From positions 1,612,001 to 1,676,000 of the forward strand of contig NZ_QFFJ01000001.1 in the NCBI RefSeq assembly GCF_003308995.1: a DNA stretch of 64,000 nucleotides. Direction: 5' to 3'. A program made the position numbers and the translations under genes. Position 1 is the first letter of the stretch; every line of letters starts with the position of its first letter. The DNA comes from Chitinophaga flava. Lineage in GTDB: Bacteria > Bacteroidota > Bacteroidia > Chitinophagales > Chitinophagaceae. Positions 57,542 to 64,000 of the stretch are shown in pieces. Below the pieces are notes generated by a model. The model was not told where the DNA came from. It saw nothing but the letters and a program-made list of their open reading frames with translations, and ran no database searches.

Positions 57542-58720
57542 ATGAAAACAGCTACACAACTGATTCATAGCATTCCGGTAGATGAACTGACAGGTGCGAT
57601 TTCTGTACCTATCTATCAGACATCCACCTTCGTGCAGGAATCACCGGGTATCAATAAAGGTTTTGAATTTTCGCGGGCCAACAATCCCACGCGTAAAGTG
57701 CTGGAAGAGCTCATTTGTAGCCTGGAAGAAGGTTATGCCGGCTTCGCCTTTGCCAGCGGCATGTCTGCCATCGACGCTGTACTCAAACTATTGAAATCCG
57801 GCGACGAAATCATGGCCGTGGAAGATACCTATGGTGGCATCTTCCAGATCTTCAACCACATGTTCGAACGCTTTGGCATCAAAGTAAATTTTGTAGACAC
57901 CAGCAACCTCGACAAAGTATTGGCCGCCATCACACCCAATACCCGTATCATCTGGCTGGAATCCCCTACCAATCCTACTTTGCGCATCTCTGATATCAAA
58001 TCTATCAGCAAAATTGCCAAACAACATAATATACTGCTGGCAGTAGACAATACCTTCAGCACCCCGCTGCTGCAGCAACCGCTCACACTGGGCGCCGATA
58101 TCGTGATCCACAGCGCCTCCAAATACCTGGCTGGCCACTGTGATGTAATCGCCGGACTGGTAGTAGTCAACTCCAAAGCCCTGGCAGATCAGATCCGGTA
58201 TAATCAAAACATCTCCGGTAGCATCCTGAGCCCGTTTGAAGCCTGGCTGACCATCCGCGGAATAGAAACACTCTATCTCCGGTTCGAAAAACAATGCAGC
58301 AACGCCAGCGCCATCGCCAACTGGCTGGCCGCACATCCGGCAGTAGACAAAGTATATTATCCGGGACTCGCCTCCCACAAAAACCATCATATCGCCCGCA
58401 AACAGCAGAAAAACTACGGCGCACTCGTTAGTTTCTCGCTCAAAAGCGACAATATCAAAAACGCAATCCGCATCGTTAACGCTACCAAGCTGTTTAAACT
58501 CGCGGAGAGCTTCGGCGGCGTGAAAAGTATGCTGGCCCACCCGGCCACAATGACACATCGCACCATACCGGAAGAATTCCGGAAAAAAACAGGACTGCAG
58601 GACTCCTGCATCCGGTTATCAGTAGGGATCGAAGATGCGGAAGACCTCATCAACGACCTGAAACAAGCACTGGATAAACTAAATCATCCAGCCGGCAAAC
58701 AAATCACTGTTTTACAATAG
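57542..58720 (+). CDS. Cys/Met-metabolism PLP enzyme (cystathionine gamma-synthase-like)
   Basis: A 392-residue PLP-dependent enzyme of the trans-sulphuration family, acting in methionine synthesis from acylated homoserine. Landmarks are the start TQLIHSIPVDELTGAISVPIYQTSTF, YSR-type FSRANNPTRKVLEE, ASGMSAIDAVLKLL, and Lys194 in HSASKYLAGHCDV, which holds PLP. It could be cystathionine gamma-synthase, O-acylhomoserine sulphhydrylase or gamma-lyase; the SAM-I riboswitch and the homoserine dehydrogenase partner favour a biosynthetic role. Start at 57542 follows the attenuator by about 110 bases. Confidence 0.9.
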   Translation: MKTATQLIHSIPVDELTGAISVPIYQTSTFVQESPGINKGFEFSRANNPTRKVLEELICSLEEGYAGFAFASGMSAIDAVLKLLKSGDEIMAVEDTYGGIFQIFNHMFERFGIKVNFVDTSNLDKVLAAITPNTRIIWLESPTNPTLRISDIKSISKIAKQHNILLAVDNTFSTPLLQQPLTLGADIVIHSASKYLAGHCDVIAGLVVVNSKALADQIRYNQNISGSILSPFEAWLTIRGIETLYLRFEKQCSNASAIANWLAAHPAVDKVYYPGLASHKNHHIARKQQKNYGALVSFSLKSDNIKNAIRIVNATKLFKLAESFGGVKSMLAHPATMTHRTIPEEFRKKTGLQDSCIRLSVGIEDAEDLINDLKQALDKLNHPAGKQITVLQ

Positions 58721-58777
58721 CTGTCAGCTCACAGCTATAGGCCGCCACCGGCCGCTTCAACACTGAACGCTGACAGC
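58720..58777 (+). other. Intercistronic hairpin in the methionine unit
   Basis: GCTGTCAGC (58720-58728) pairs with GCTGACAGC (58769-58777), with GGCCG/CGGCC inside. It has no T-run and lies between the two operon genes, so RNA processing or stability is more likely than termination. Confidence 0.45.
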
Positions 58778-58800
58778 ACCAACCAATTATGTACTAAAGT

Positions 58801-59982
58801 ATGGAAAACAAGATCATCAATCTGGGTATTTTCGGCTTCGGCGTCGTAGGACAAGGTCTGTACGAGGTTTTGAACAGAACAAAAGGTATTAATGCACGCA
58901 TCAAAAAGATCTGTATTAAAGACCCCAACAAATCAAGACCTATCGACAACAGCTATTTTACGACCGATAAAAATGAAATCCTCGAAGATCCTACTATTGA
59001 CGTAGTGGTAGAGCTGATCAACGACACAGAAGCGGCCTTCGACATCGTAAGCACCGCGCTCCGCAACGGCAAAGCCGTAGTAAGCGCCAGCAAACGCATG
59101 ATCGCTGAAAACCTGCCTGCCCTGTACGAACTTCAGTCAGTTCACAGAGTGCCTTTCCTGTATGAAGCGTCCAGCTGCGCTAGTATTCCCATCATCCGCA
59201 ACCTGGAAGAATATTACGATAACGACCTCCTCAACGCGGTAGAAGGTATCTGTAACGGCTCTACGAATTACATCCTCACCAAAATATTCGAAGAAAATCT
59301 CAGCTTTGAAACTGCCCTCAAACAAGCGCAGGATCTGGGCTTCGCCGAAACAGACCCCAGCCTCGATATCGAAGGATACGATCCTAAGTTTAAAATCGTT
59401 ATCCTTCTGCTCCACGCCTTCGGTACTTTCGTAAAACCCGAAGAAGTGTTCAACTTCGGTATCCATCATCTCAACGACTTCGATATACAGTTCGCCAAAC
59501 AACGTAACTGTACCATCAAACTGATTGCACAATGCCGCCGCCAGAACGGAAGCGTGTACTCCTATGTATTACCACACCTGGTAAAGGAACACAACCTGCT
59601 CTTCGACGTGTACAACGAATACAACGGCATCCTCCTGGAAAGTGCCTTCACGGACAAACAGTTCTTCGTAGGTAAAGGTGCCGGCGGTACTGCTACCGGC
59701 AGCGCCGTTCTCTCCGACATCTCTGCCCTGCTGTATAACTACCGCTACGAATACAAAAAAATCAAACAAAACAACCAGCCCAACTTCTCCAACGACGTGA
59801 AGCTGAAAGTATACCTGCGATATAAAACACCTGATCAGGTAGACCTGACAGACTTTTTCAATATCTCTGAAAAGTATGAATCTCCTGAATGGAGATATGT
59901 GGTGGGAACCATCAACCTGCAAAAACTGAGAGAAGGCGGATGGCTGAAAAAGAAAGACGTTAACCTGTTAGTTCTCGAGTAA
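58801..59982 (+). CDS. hom: Homoserine dehydrogenase
   Basis: Reduces aspartate-semialdehyde to homoserine, the shared precursor of methionine and threonine. The 393-residue protein has the Rossmann start NLGIFGFGVVGQGLYEVL, NGKAVVSASKRMI, the catalytic-domain motif GICNGSTNYILTKIFEENLSFETALKQAQDLGFAETDPSLDIEGYDPKFK, and the GKGAGGTATGSAVLSDI loop. Only a short tail follows (about 325-393), so a full regulatory ACT domain is uncertain. It lies 80 bases after the MetB-like gene, under the SAM riboswitch, which ties it to methionine supply. Confidence 0.93.
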   Translation: MENKIINLGIFGFGVVGQGLYEVLNRTKGINARIKKICIKDPNKSRPIDNSYFTTDKNEILEDPTIDVVVELINDTEAAFDIVSTALRNGKAVVSASKRMIAENLPALYELQSVHRVPFLYEASSCASIPIIRNLEEYYDNDLLNAVEGICNGSTNYILTKIFEENLSFETALKQAQDLGFAETDPSLDIEGYDPKFKIVILLLHAFGTFVKPEEVFNFGIHHLNDFDIQFAKQRNCTIKLIAQCRRQNGSVYSYVLPHLVKEHNLLFDVYNEYNGILLESAFTDKQFFVGKGAGGTATGSAVLSDISALLYNYRYEYKKIKQNNQPNFSNDVKLKVYLRYKTPDQVDLTDFFNISEKYESPEWRYVVGTINLQKLREGGWLKKKDVNLLVLE

Positions 59983-60026
59983 GATATTAGTGCCTGTGGC
60001 ACAAACCAACCATTATAGTTATATAT

Positions 60027-60054
60027 GAGGCTGTCTCCATTACGGGACAGCCTC
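60027..60054. terminator. Terminator after homoserine dehydrogenase
   Basis: GAGGCTGTC (60027-60035) pairs with GACAGCCTC (60046-60054) over a ten-base loop; TTTTT follows a few bases later. It lies between two convergent genes. Confidence 0.75.
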
Positions 60055-60062
60055 TCTGATTT

Positions 60063-60632
60063 TTAATACTTGTTGAGTTCTTCCACTACCCTGCTCACCG
60101 GCAGCCCCATTACATTATAAAAGCAACCATGGATACTATCGATGCCCACCGCGCCGATCCATTCCTGGATAGCATAAGCACCTGCTTTATCATAAGGTTT
60201 GAAATTATCTACATAATAACTCACCTGATCAGTGGTGAGGGGCTTAAAATGCACCGTGGTTGTTTGGGAGAAAGCTGTTTCCACTCCATTACGGCGGATC
60301 ACCACTCCGGTGATCACCCGATGTGACCGGCCGCTCAGTGCGGTCAGGATACGGATAGCATCTTCCCGGTCTTTGGGTTTGCCGATGATAACATCATCCA
60401 GCACTACTACCGTATCAGCCGCAATCACAATGTCCTGCGGCGTACACAGCGCCATCACGGCGGCCGCCTTCTGCTCTGCAATATGAATGGGAATCTGCTC
60501 TATAGCCAGCCCGGGAGGATAAGTTTCTGCTGTTTCCACCACCTTCACTTCGAAAGGGATACCAGCCTGCTCCAGCAGCTGTTTTCTGCGGGGCGACTGG
60601 GAAGCCAGCACAACAGGTGCGCCTTTATACAT
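60063..60632 (-). CDS. maf: Maf-family nucleotide pyrophosphatase
   Basis: A 189-residue house-cleaning enzyme that hydrolyses non-standard nucleoside triphosphates (dTTP/UTP-type Maf). The start VVLASQSPRRKQLLEQAGIPF holds the Ser-x-x-Arg-Arg signature; AADTVVVLDDVIIGKPKD, SGRSHRVITGV and YDKAGAYAIQEWIGAVGIDSIHGCFYNVMGLP complete the family set. It heads a chain of four minus-strand genes ending here in coordinates, directly after the prenyltransferase stop. Confidence 0.94.
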   Translation of the reverse strand: MYKGAPVVLASQSPRRKQLLEQAGIPFEVKVVETAETYPPGLAIEQIPIHIAEQKAAAVMALCTPQDIVIAADTVVVLDDVIIGKPKDREDAIRILTALSGRSHRVITGVVIRRNGVETAFSQTTTVHFKPLTTDQVSYYVDNFKPYDKAGAYAIQEWIGAVGIDSIHGCFYNVMGLPVSRVVEELNKY

Positions 60633-61574
60633 CTATAACAAAAGTTTAAAAAATATCATGGATAAAATACCGGTCAGCATCACCAGCTTTACAATGGAAC
60701 TTACCTTGTGATAATGTGCCGCCAGATGTGCTTTCTTCAACAGCCAGTAAGCGTAAATGCAGGGCAGCTGCACAAACAGCAACAGATAAATAATAGCACC
60801 ATACCAGCCCAGTATCCACACCCTTACCTCCACCGCGATAATGGTTACCTGCAGCAGCAACATCAGTGCGTTACAAAGACGCTTGGCCGGCAACACGCCC
60901 CAGATGATGGGGATTGTACGGCAACCGTCTTTACTGTCACCGATCATATCTTCCAAATCTTTCACTATTTCCCTTATCATGGAAATGACAAAAGCAAACA
61001 ACGCATACACGCCGATGATTTGTATCAGTTTCCTGCCGGAAGGAGACATGATGGCCTCAAAGCTTTCATAGATCTGTTTCTCATAAAAGCCCACTACCAC
61101 CACCGATAAGGCGGTCAGCAAGGAGATCACCACATTGCCGATCAGTACCTGCCTTTTAAAGGAAGTGGAGTAAAACCATAACAGCAGCGAGCAAATCACC
61201 TGGGTAAAACCCAGATAGATCTGGCCTGTTTTCCAGGCTACGATAAAACCCAGTGACACACCTGCCATATTAAATATGGTATGCCAGGCCATTGCCCAGC
61301 GGCGGCTGATGATTTTATCCAGCACCATTTTATCGGGCTTGTTGACAATATCAATGTTGATATCAAAATAATCATTGATAATATAGCCCGCGGCGGCAAT
61401 CAGCACGGTAGAAAGGCTCAGCAGAATGAACTGCGGCACTGAGAGTGACGGTTCTTCACCGGTACTGTGTAATACCGGTGCTACCACACAGTATTGCAGC
61501 AAAAACTGGGTTAGGGCAATATATATGAGATTGGGATATCTCACCAGTTTAAAAAACGCAGCCCAGAGTTTCAT
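60633..61574 (-). CDS. UbiA-family prenyltransferase
   Basis: A 313-residue membrane enzyme with about eight to nine helices. The first aspartate motif is INDYFDINIDIVNKPDKM (about 65-82) and the second is REIVKDLEDMIGDSKDGCRTIPIIWG (about 197-222). Such enzymes transfer an isoprenyl chain to an aromatic or other acceptor. Bacteroidota relatives are often labelled geranylgeranylglycerol-phosphate geranylgeranyltransferase, and menaquinone MenA is another possibility; the acceptor cannot be decided from sequence. It abuts maf and lies 11 bases after the KdsC-like gene. Confidence 0.87.
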   Translation of the reverse strand: MKLWAAFFKLVRYPNLIYIALTQFLLQYCVVAPVLHSTGEEPSLSVPQFILLSLSTVLIAAAGYIINDYFDINIDIVNKPDKMVLDKIISRRWAMAWHTIFNMAGVSLGFIVAWKTGQIYLGFTQVICSLLLWFYSTSFKRQVLIGNVVISLLTALSVVVVGFYEKQIYESFEAIMSPSGRKLIQIIGVYALFAFVISMIREIVKDLEDMIGDSKDGCRTIPIIWGVLPAKRLCNALMLLLQVTIIAVEVRVWILGWYGAIIYLLLFVQLPCIYAYWLLKKAHLAAHYHKVSSIVKLVMLTGILSMIFFKLLL

Positions 61575-61585
61575 AGTGTAGTGTT

Positions 61586-62107
61586 TTATTTCGATGCTAT
61601 GCCTTCGTCCATCAGCCAGTGATTATTCAGCTTCAGTACTTTTTCGATCACTTCCCGTACGCAGCCATGGCCACCCGGTACCGGTGATACATATCTGGAG
61701 ATGCTTTTTATCTCAGGTGCCGCATCTGCCGGGCAAACCGGCAGCGCCACCAGCTGCATCACCTGGTAATCCGGTATATCATCTCCCATATACAGGATTT
61801 CTTCCCAGGTAAGATCATGCTCAAATACATAATCCTGCAGTTTTTCCTTTTTATCGTGAATACCGGTATAGATATCTTTGATACCCAGTCCCTGCAGGCG
61901 GCTTACCACGCTCTCCGATTTTCCACCGGAGATGATCACCACCCGGTATCCCTTTTTAACAGCCAGCTGTAAGGCATAACCGTCTTTAATATTCATTTTG
62001 CGCGACATTTCCCCGCCGGGCAGCAGCTGCAATGTTCCATCCGTCAAAACACCATCCACATCCAGGACAAAAGTGGTAATAGGTTTAAATAAAGCTAATA
62101 TATTCAT
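61586..62107 (-). CDS. KdsC-like HAD phosphatase (3-deoxy-D-manno-octulosonate 8-phosphate phosphatase type)
   Basis: A 173-residue HAD phosphatase. The nucleophile motif is FVLDVDGVLTDGTL, followed by VVIISGGKS, DKKEKLQDYV and EILYMGDDIPDYQVM. This is the cap-less KdsC type, which releases phosphate from Kdo-8-phosphate for LPS. I start at 62107, where an ATG opens the known N-terminus; the in-frame ATG at 62155 would add 16 residues. It is the third of four minus-strand genes with DUF2520, prenyltransferase and maf. Confidence 0.88.
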   Translation of the reverse strand: MNILALFKPITTFVLDVDGVLTDGTLQLLPGGEMSRKMNIKDGYALQLAVKKGYRVVIISGGKSESVVSRLQGLGIKDIYTGIHDKKEKLQDYVFEHDLTWEEILYMGDDIPDYQVMQLVALPVCPADAAPEIKSISRYVSPVPGGHGCVREVIEKVLKLNNHWLMDEGIASK

Positions 62108-62189
62108 GTAGAATTTTTCTGTAACGGCCCCAAAAATAGCAATTACAGATAACAAATTGAATTGTGCGGGGATGTTACACTACTTATGA

Positions 62190-62951
62190 TTAATGATGCA
62201 GCCGATAGATGGCTTCACTCAGCACTTCGTATACCCGTAGGAGATGTTCATTATCTGCCAGGAGAGAACGATGGAGGTCCATGGTAGTGTTGTCCTTGCG
62301 GAGGGCCGGACCGGTCTGTACCGTTTCCGGAGCATACTTCTCCAGCCGGTCGAAAGTCTCCTTAATAATAGGTTGCAACAAGGTAAAGTCCAGCTGTTCC
62401 TTCTCACAATAAGCTTTGGCTTCAGCAAAAAGATGGTTGGTGAAGTTGTTACACAATACTGCGGTGAGATGGTACTTCAGTCGCTGGGTTGAGTCTGCTA
62501 TAGCAATACGGGAGGCAATACTGCCAGCCAGGGCCTGCAGACGTCTGAGTACCTCATCATTGCCTGCTTCCAGCATCACCGGGATAGGCGGGTAGGTTTT
62601 GAGTTCCTTACGGATGGATTGCAGAGGGTATAATACGCCGGTATTAACGGATATGCGGGAGATGGCGCTGAGTGGTACGGCCCCTGCCGTATGGGCAACG
62701 ATCCGTTTGCCGAGGCGGAGCTGATCATTCAGTTCCGGGATGGCGGCATCACTGACAGCCAGGAGATAAACATCTGCATTCATATCTATATCCGTTAAAT
62801 CATCAGTGTAGGGGGCATTGAGCATTTCCCCCAGGTTCCGGGCATGGTCTATATGCCGGCTCAGCACCTGTTTCACCTGATGCCCATGCAATTTTAGCAG
62901 CTGGCCAAAACAATGGGCTACATTCCCGGTTCCAATTATTACAATGTCCAT
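62190..62951 (-). CDS. Rossmann-fold DUF2520 protein (putative NAD(P)-binding)
   Basis: About 254 residues, started at 62951 because this ATG opens straight into the nucleotide-binding start MDIVIIGTGNVAHCFG; an ATG 90 bases further up would add a hydrophobic tail. The N-terminal part is 6-phosphogluconate-dehydrogenase-like (VYLLAVSDAAIPEL, VAHTAGAVPL, GVLYPLQSIRKE) and the DUF2520 C-terminal helical domain holds LTAVLCNNFTNHLFAEAKAYCEKEQLDF. Function is unknown; the fold suggests an NAD(P)-dependent oxidoreductase. It is divergent from topA. Confidence 0.88.
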   Translation of the reverse strand: MDIVIIGTGNVAHCFGQLLKLHGHQVKQVLSRHIDHARNLGEMLNAPYTDDLTDIDMNADVYLLAVSDAAIPELNDQLRLGKRIVAHTAGAVPLSAISRISVNTGVLYPLQSIRKELKTYPPIPVMLEAGNDEVLRRLQALAGSIASRIAIADSTQRLKYHLTAVLCNNFTNHLFAEAKAYCEKEQLDFTLLQPIIKETFDRLEKYAPETVQTGPALRKDNTTMDLHRSLLADNEHLLRVYEVLSEAIYRLHH

Positions 62952-62976
62952 AAGTAAATTTATGATTAATTGCGGA

Positions 62977-62996
62977 TTACAAATTACAATTTGTAA
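62977..62996. promoter_or_regulatory. Small palindrome in the DUF2520-topA gap
   Basis: TTACAAATTACAATTTGTAA: perfect 8-bp arms around TACA, in the AT-rich region between the two divergent genes. It could be an operator or a chance AT-rich palindrome. The rest of the gap up to 63195 shows a TAACTTTA near 63073, one base off the -7 consensus. Confidence 0.3.
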
Positions 62997-63195
62997 ATAA
63001 TGAATAATTAATAATAGATGATCATTTGCCAGAGCTTGCATTCGGTATGCTTATTTCAACATTCATTATTCGTAACTTTATGGTTTAAAGGGGCCTTATT
63101 TTTTATTTTGAAGGTACTTTTATATAATTGCAAAATCCTATTAGTATTTATTTTACGTTTTTTTACGTATTTAGCAGCACATTAAAGAAGCTTAC

Positions 63196-64000
63196 ATGGC
63201 AAAAAATTTAGTTATAGTTGAGTCCCCGGCAAAGGCCAAGACCATTGAAAAAATTCTGGGCAAGGACTTTGAAGTCAAATCCTGCTTCGGCCACATCCGT
63301 GACCTGGAGAAGGACGACATGGGGATAGACATTGAAAATAACTTCAAGCCTAAATATGTAATACCGGAAGATAAAGAAAAGGTAGTAAAGGACCTGAAGA
63401 AGCTGGCTAAGGAAACCGATGAGGTTTGGCTGGCAACGGATGAGGACCGTGAAGGGGAAGCCATTTCATGGCATTTGTGCGAGGTACTGGGCCTCGATCC
63501 GGGTGAAACCAAACGTATTGTATTCCATGAAATTACCAAGCCGGCCATCGAAAATGCGGTACAGCATCCGCGCCGGGTGGATATGGACCGCGTAAATGCC
63601 CAACAGGCACGCCGTATACTAGACAGGATTGTGGGTTTCGAATTATCCCCGGTGTTATGGCGGAAAATGAGCATGCGTAACTCGCTCTCTGCCGGCCGTG
63701 TACAGTCTGTAGCCGTACGACTGATCGTGGAAAGGGAAAGAGAAATCAACGGCTTTACCGCTGTCAGCACCTTTAAGGTAGAAGCCTGGTTCACCGGAAA
63801 AGATATCAACGGCAAAAACATCTCCTTCAAAGCAGAAGGCCCTAATAAGTTCAAAACAGCGGAAGATGCTAACAAATTCCTGCAGGAATGCGTAAAAGCA
63901 GCCTATACCGTTAAAGATATACAGGTAAAACCCGGCAAAAAATCACCTGCCGCTCCTTTTACCACTTCTACCCTTCAACAGGAAGCCAGCCGCAAACTGG
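63196..64000 (+). CDS. topA: DNA topoisomerase I, cut by the window edge
   Basis: Relaxes negative supercoils by single-strand passage. Only about 268 N-terminal residues are in the window. It opens MAKNLVIVESPAKAKTIEKIL, the TOPRIM domain start, with the metal-binding acidic cluster in LATDEDREGEAISWHL. RVNAQQARRILDRIVGFELSPVLWRKM and SLSAGRVQSVAVRLIVERE follow. The catalytic Tyr and the C-terminal zinc or toprim-associated repeats lie past base 64000. The start at 63196 is the only one that gives the conserved N-terminus. Confidence 0.96.
   Translation, partial: MAKNLVIVESPAKAKTIEKILGKDFEVKSCFGHIRDLEKDDMGIDIENNFKPKYVIPEDKEKVVKDLKKLAKETDEVWLATDEDREGEAISWHLCEVLGLDPGETKRIVFHEITKPAIENAVQHPRRVDMDRVNAQQARRILDRIVGFELSPVLWRKMSMRNSLSAGRVQSVAVRLIVEREREINGFTAVSTFKVEAWFTGKDINGKNISFKAEGPNKFKTAEDANKFLQECVKAAYTVKDIQVKPGKKSPAAPFTTSTLQQEASRKL

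Overview
The window looks like chromosomal DNA from a Bacteroidota member, most likely close to Chitinophaga (Chitinophagaceae). The reasons are the TAnnTTTG-type promoter boxes, many lipoproteins and Ala-Gln-type signal peptides, Bacteroidota-typical families (DUF4954, DUF2851, DUF2520), a eukaryote-like class I ribonucleotide reductase, and a SAM-I riboswitch ahead of a MetB-type gene. The genus is inferred from gene content, not from any search. No rRNA, tRNA, CRISPR array, phage or transposase gene was seen.

Layout. 1-3.6 kb: histidine-utilisation genes (MarR regulator, hutH, truncated hutU) on the minus strand, with two near-identical palindromic operators upstream. 3.6-9.6 kb: SET-domain protein, bestrophin-like channel, MgtE magnesium transporter, histidine phosphatase lipoprotein, secreted S9 peptidase. 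9.8-14.5 kb: glmS, DUF4954 and tag as one unit. 14.6-16.5 kb: an MbnH-like di-haem protein with an MbnP-like lipoprotein. 16.5-22.5 kb: a minus-strand operon for non-phosphorylating L-fucose breakdown (transporter, two dehydrogenases, lactonase, mutarotase, diketo-acid hydrolase, unknown lipoprotein). 22.6-28.8 kb: a VanX-type dipeptidase, then leuC-methyltransferase-leuD-leuB-leuA. 29-32.6 kb: a helical-repeat protein, a REPIN-like paired palindrome and a two-gene ABC transporter. 33-36.5 kb: nrdB and nrdA. 36.6-43 kb: a coiled-coil surface protein, a small AT-rich stretch with two orphan genes, and a secreted SGNH-hydrolase protein next to a one-domain paralogue. 43-47 kb: trmH, an AsmA-like protein, an SdpI-like protein. 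47.3-53 kb: an RND efflux operon. 53.4-57.1 kb: lipA, an outer-membrane protein, OsmC, DUF2851. 57.2-60 kb: SAM-I riboswitch, MetB-like enzyme and homoserine dehydrogenase. 60-64 kb: Maf, UbiA-type prenyltransferase, KdsC-like phosphatase, a DUF2520 protein and the start of topA.

Most genes are housekeeping or metabolic. The less ordinary signals are the paired MarR-type operators and the terminator-bounded gap between them, a CGAAGAT...AAAGCGA motif found downstream of five plus-strand genes, the REPIN-like element that supplies a stop codon, the methyltransferase inside the leucine operon, the MbnP/MbnH pair, and the fucose operon lacking its dehydratase. I found no clear new defence or mobile system.
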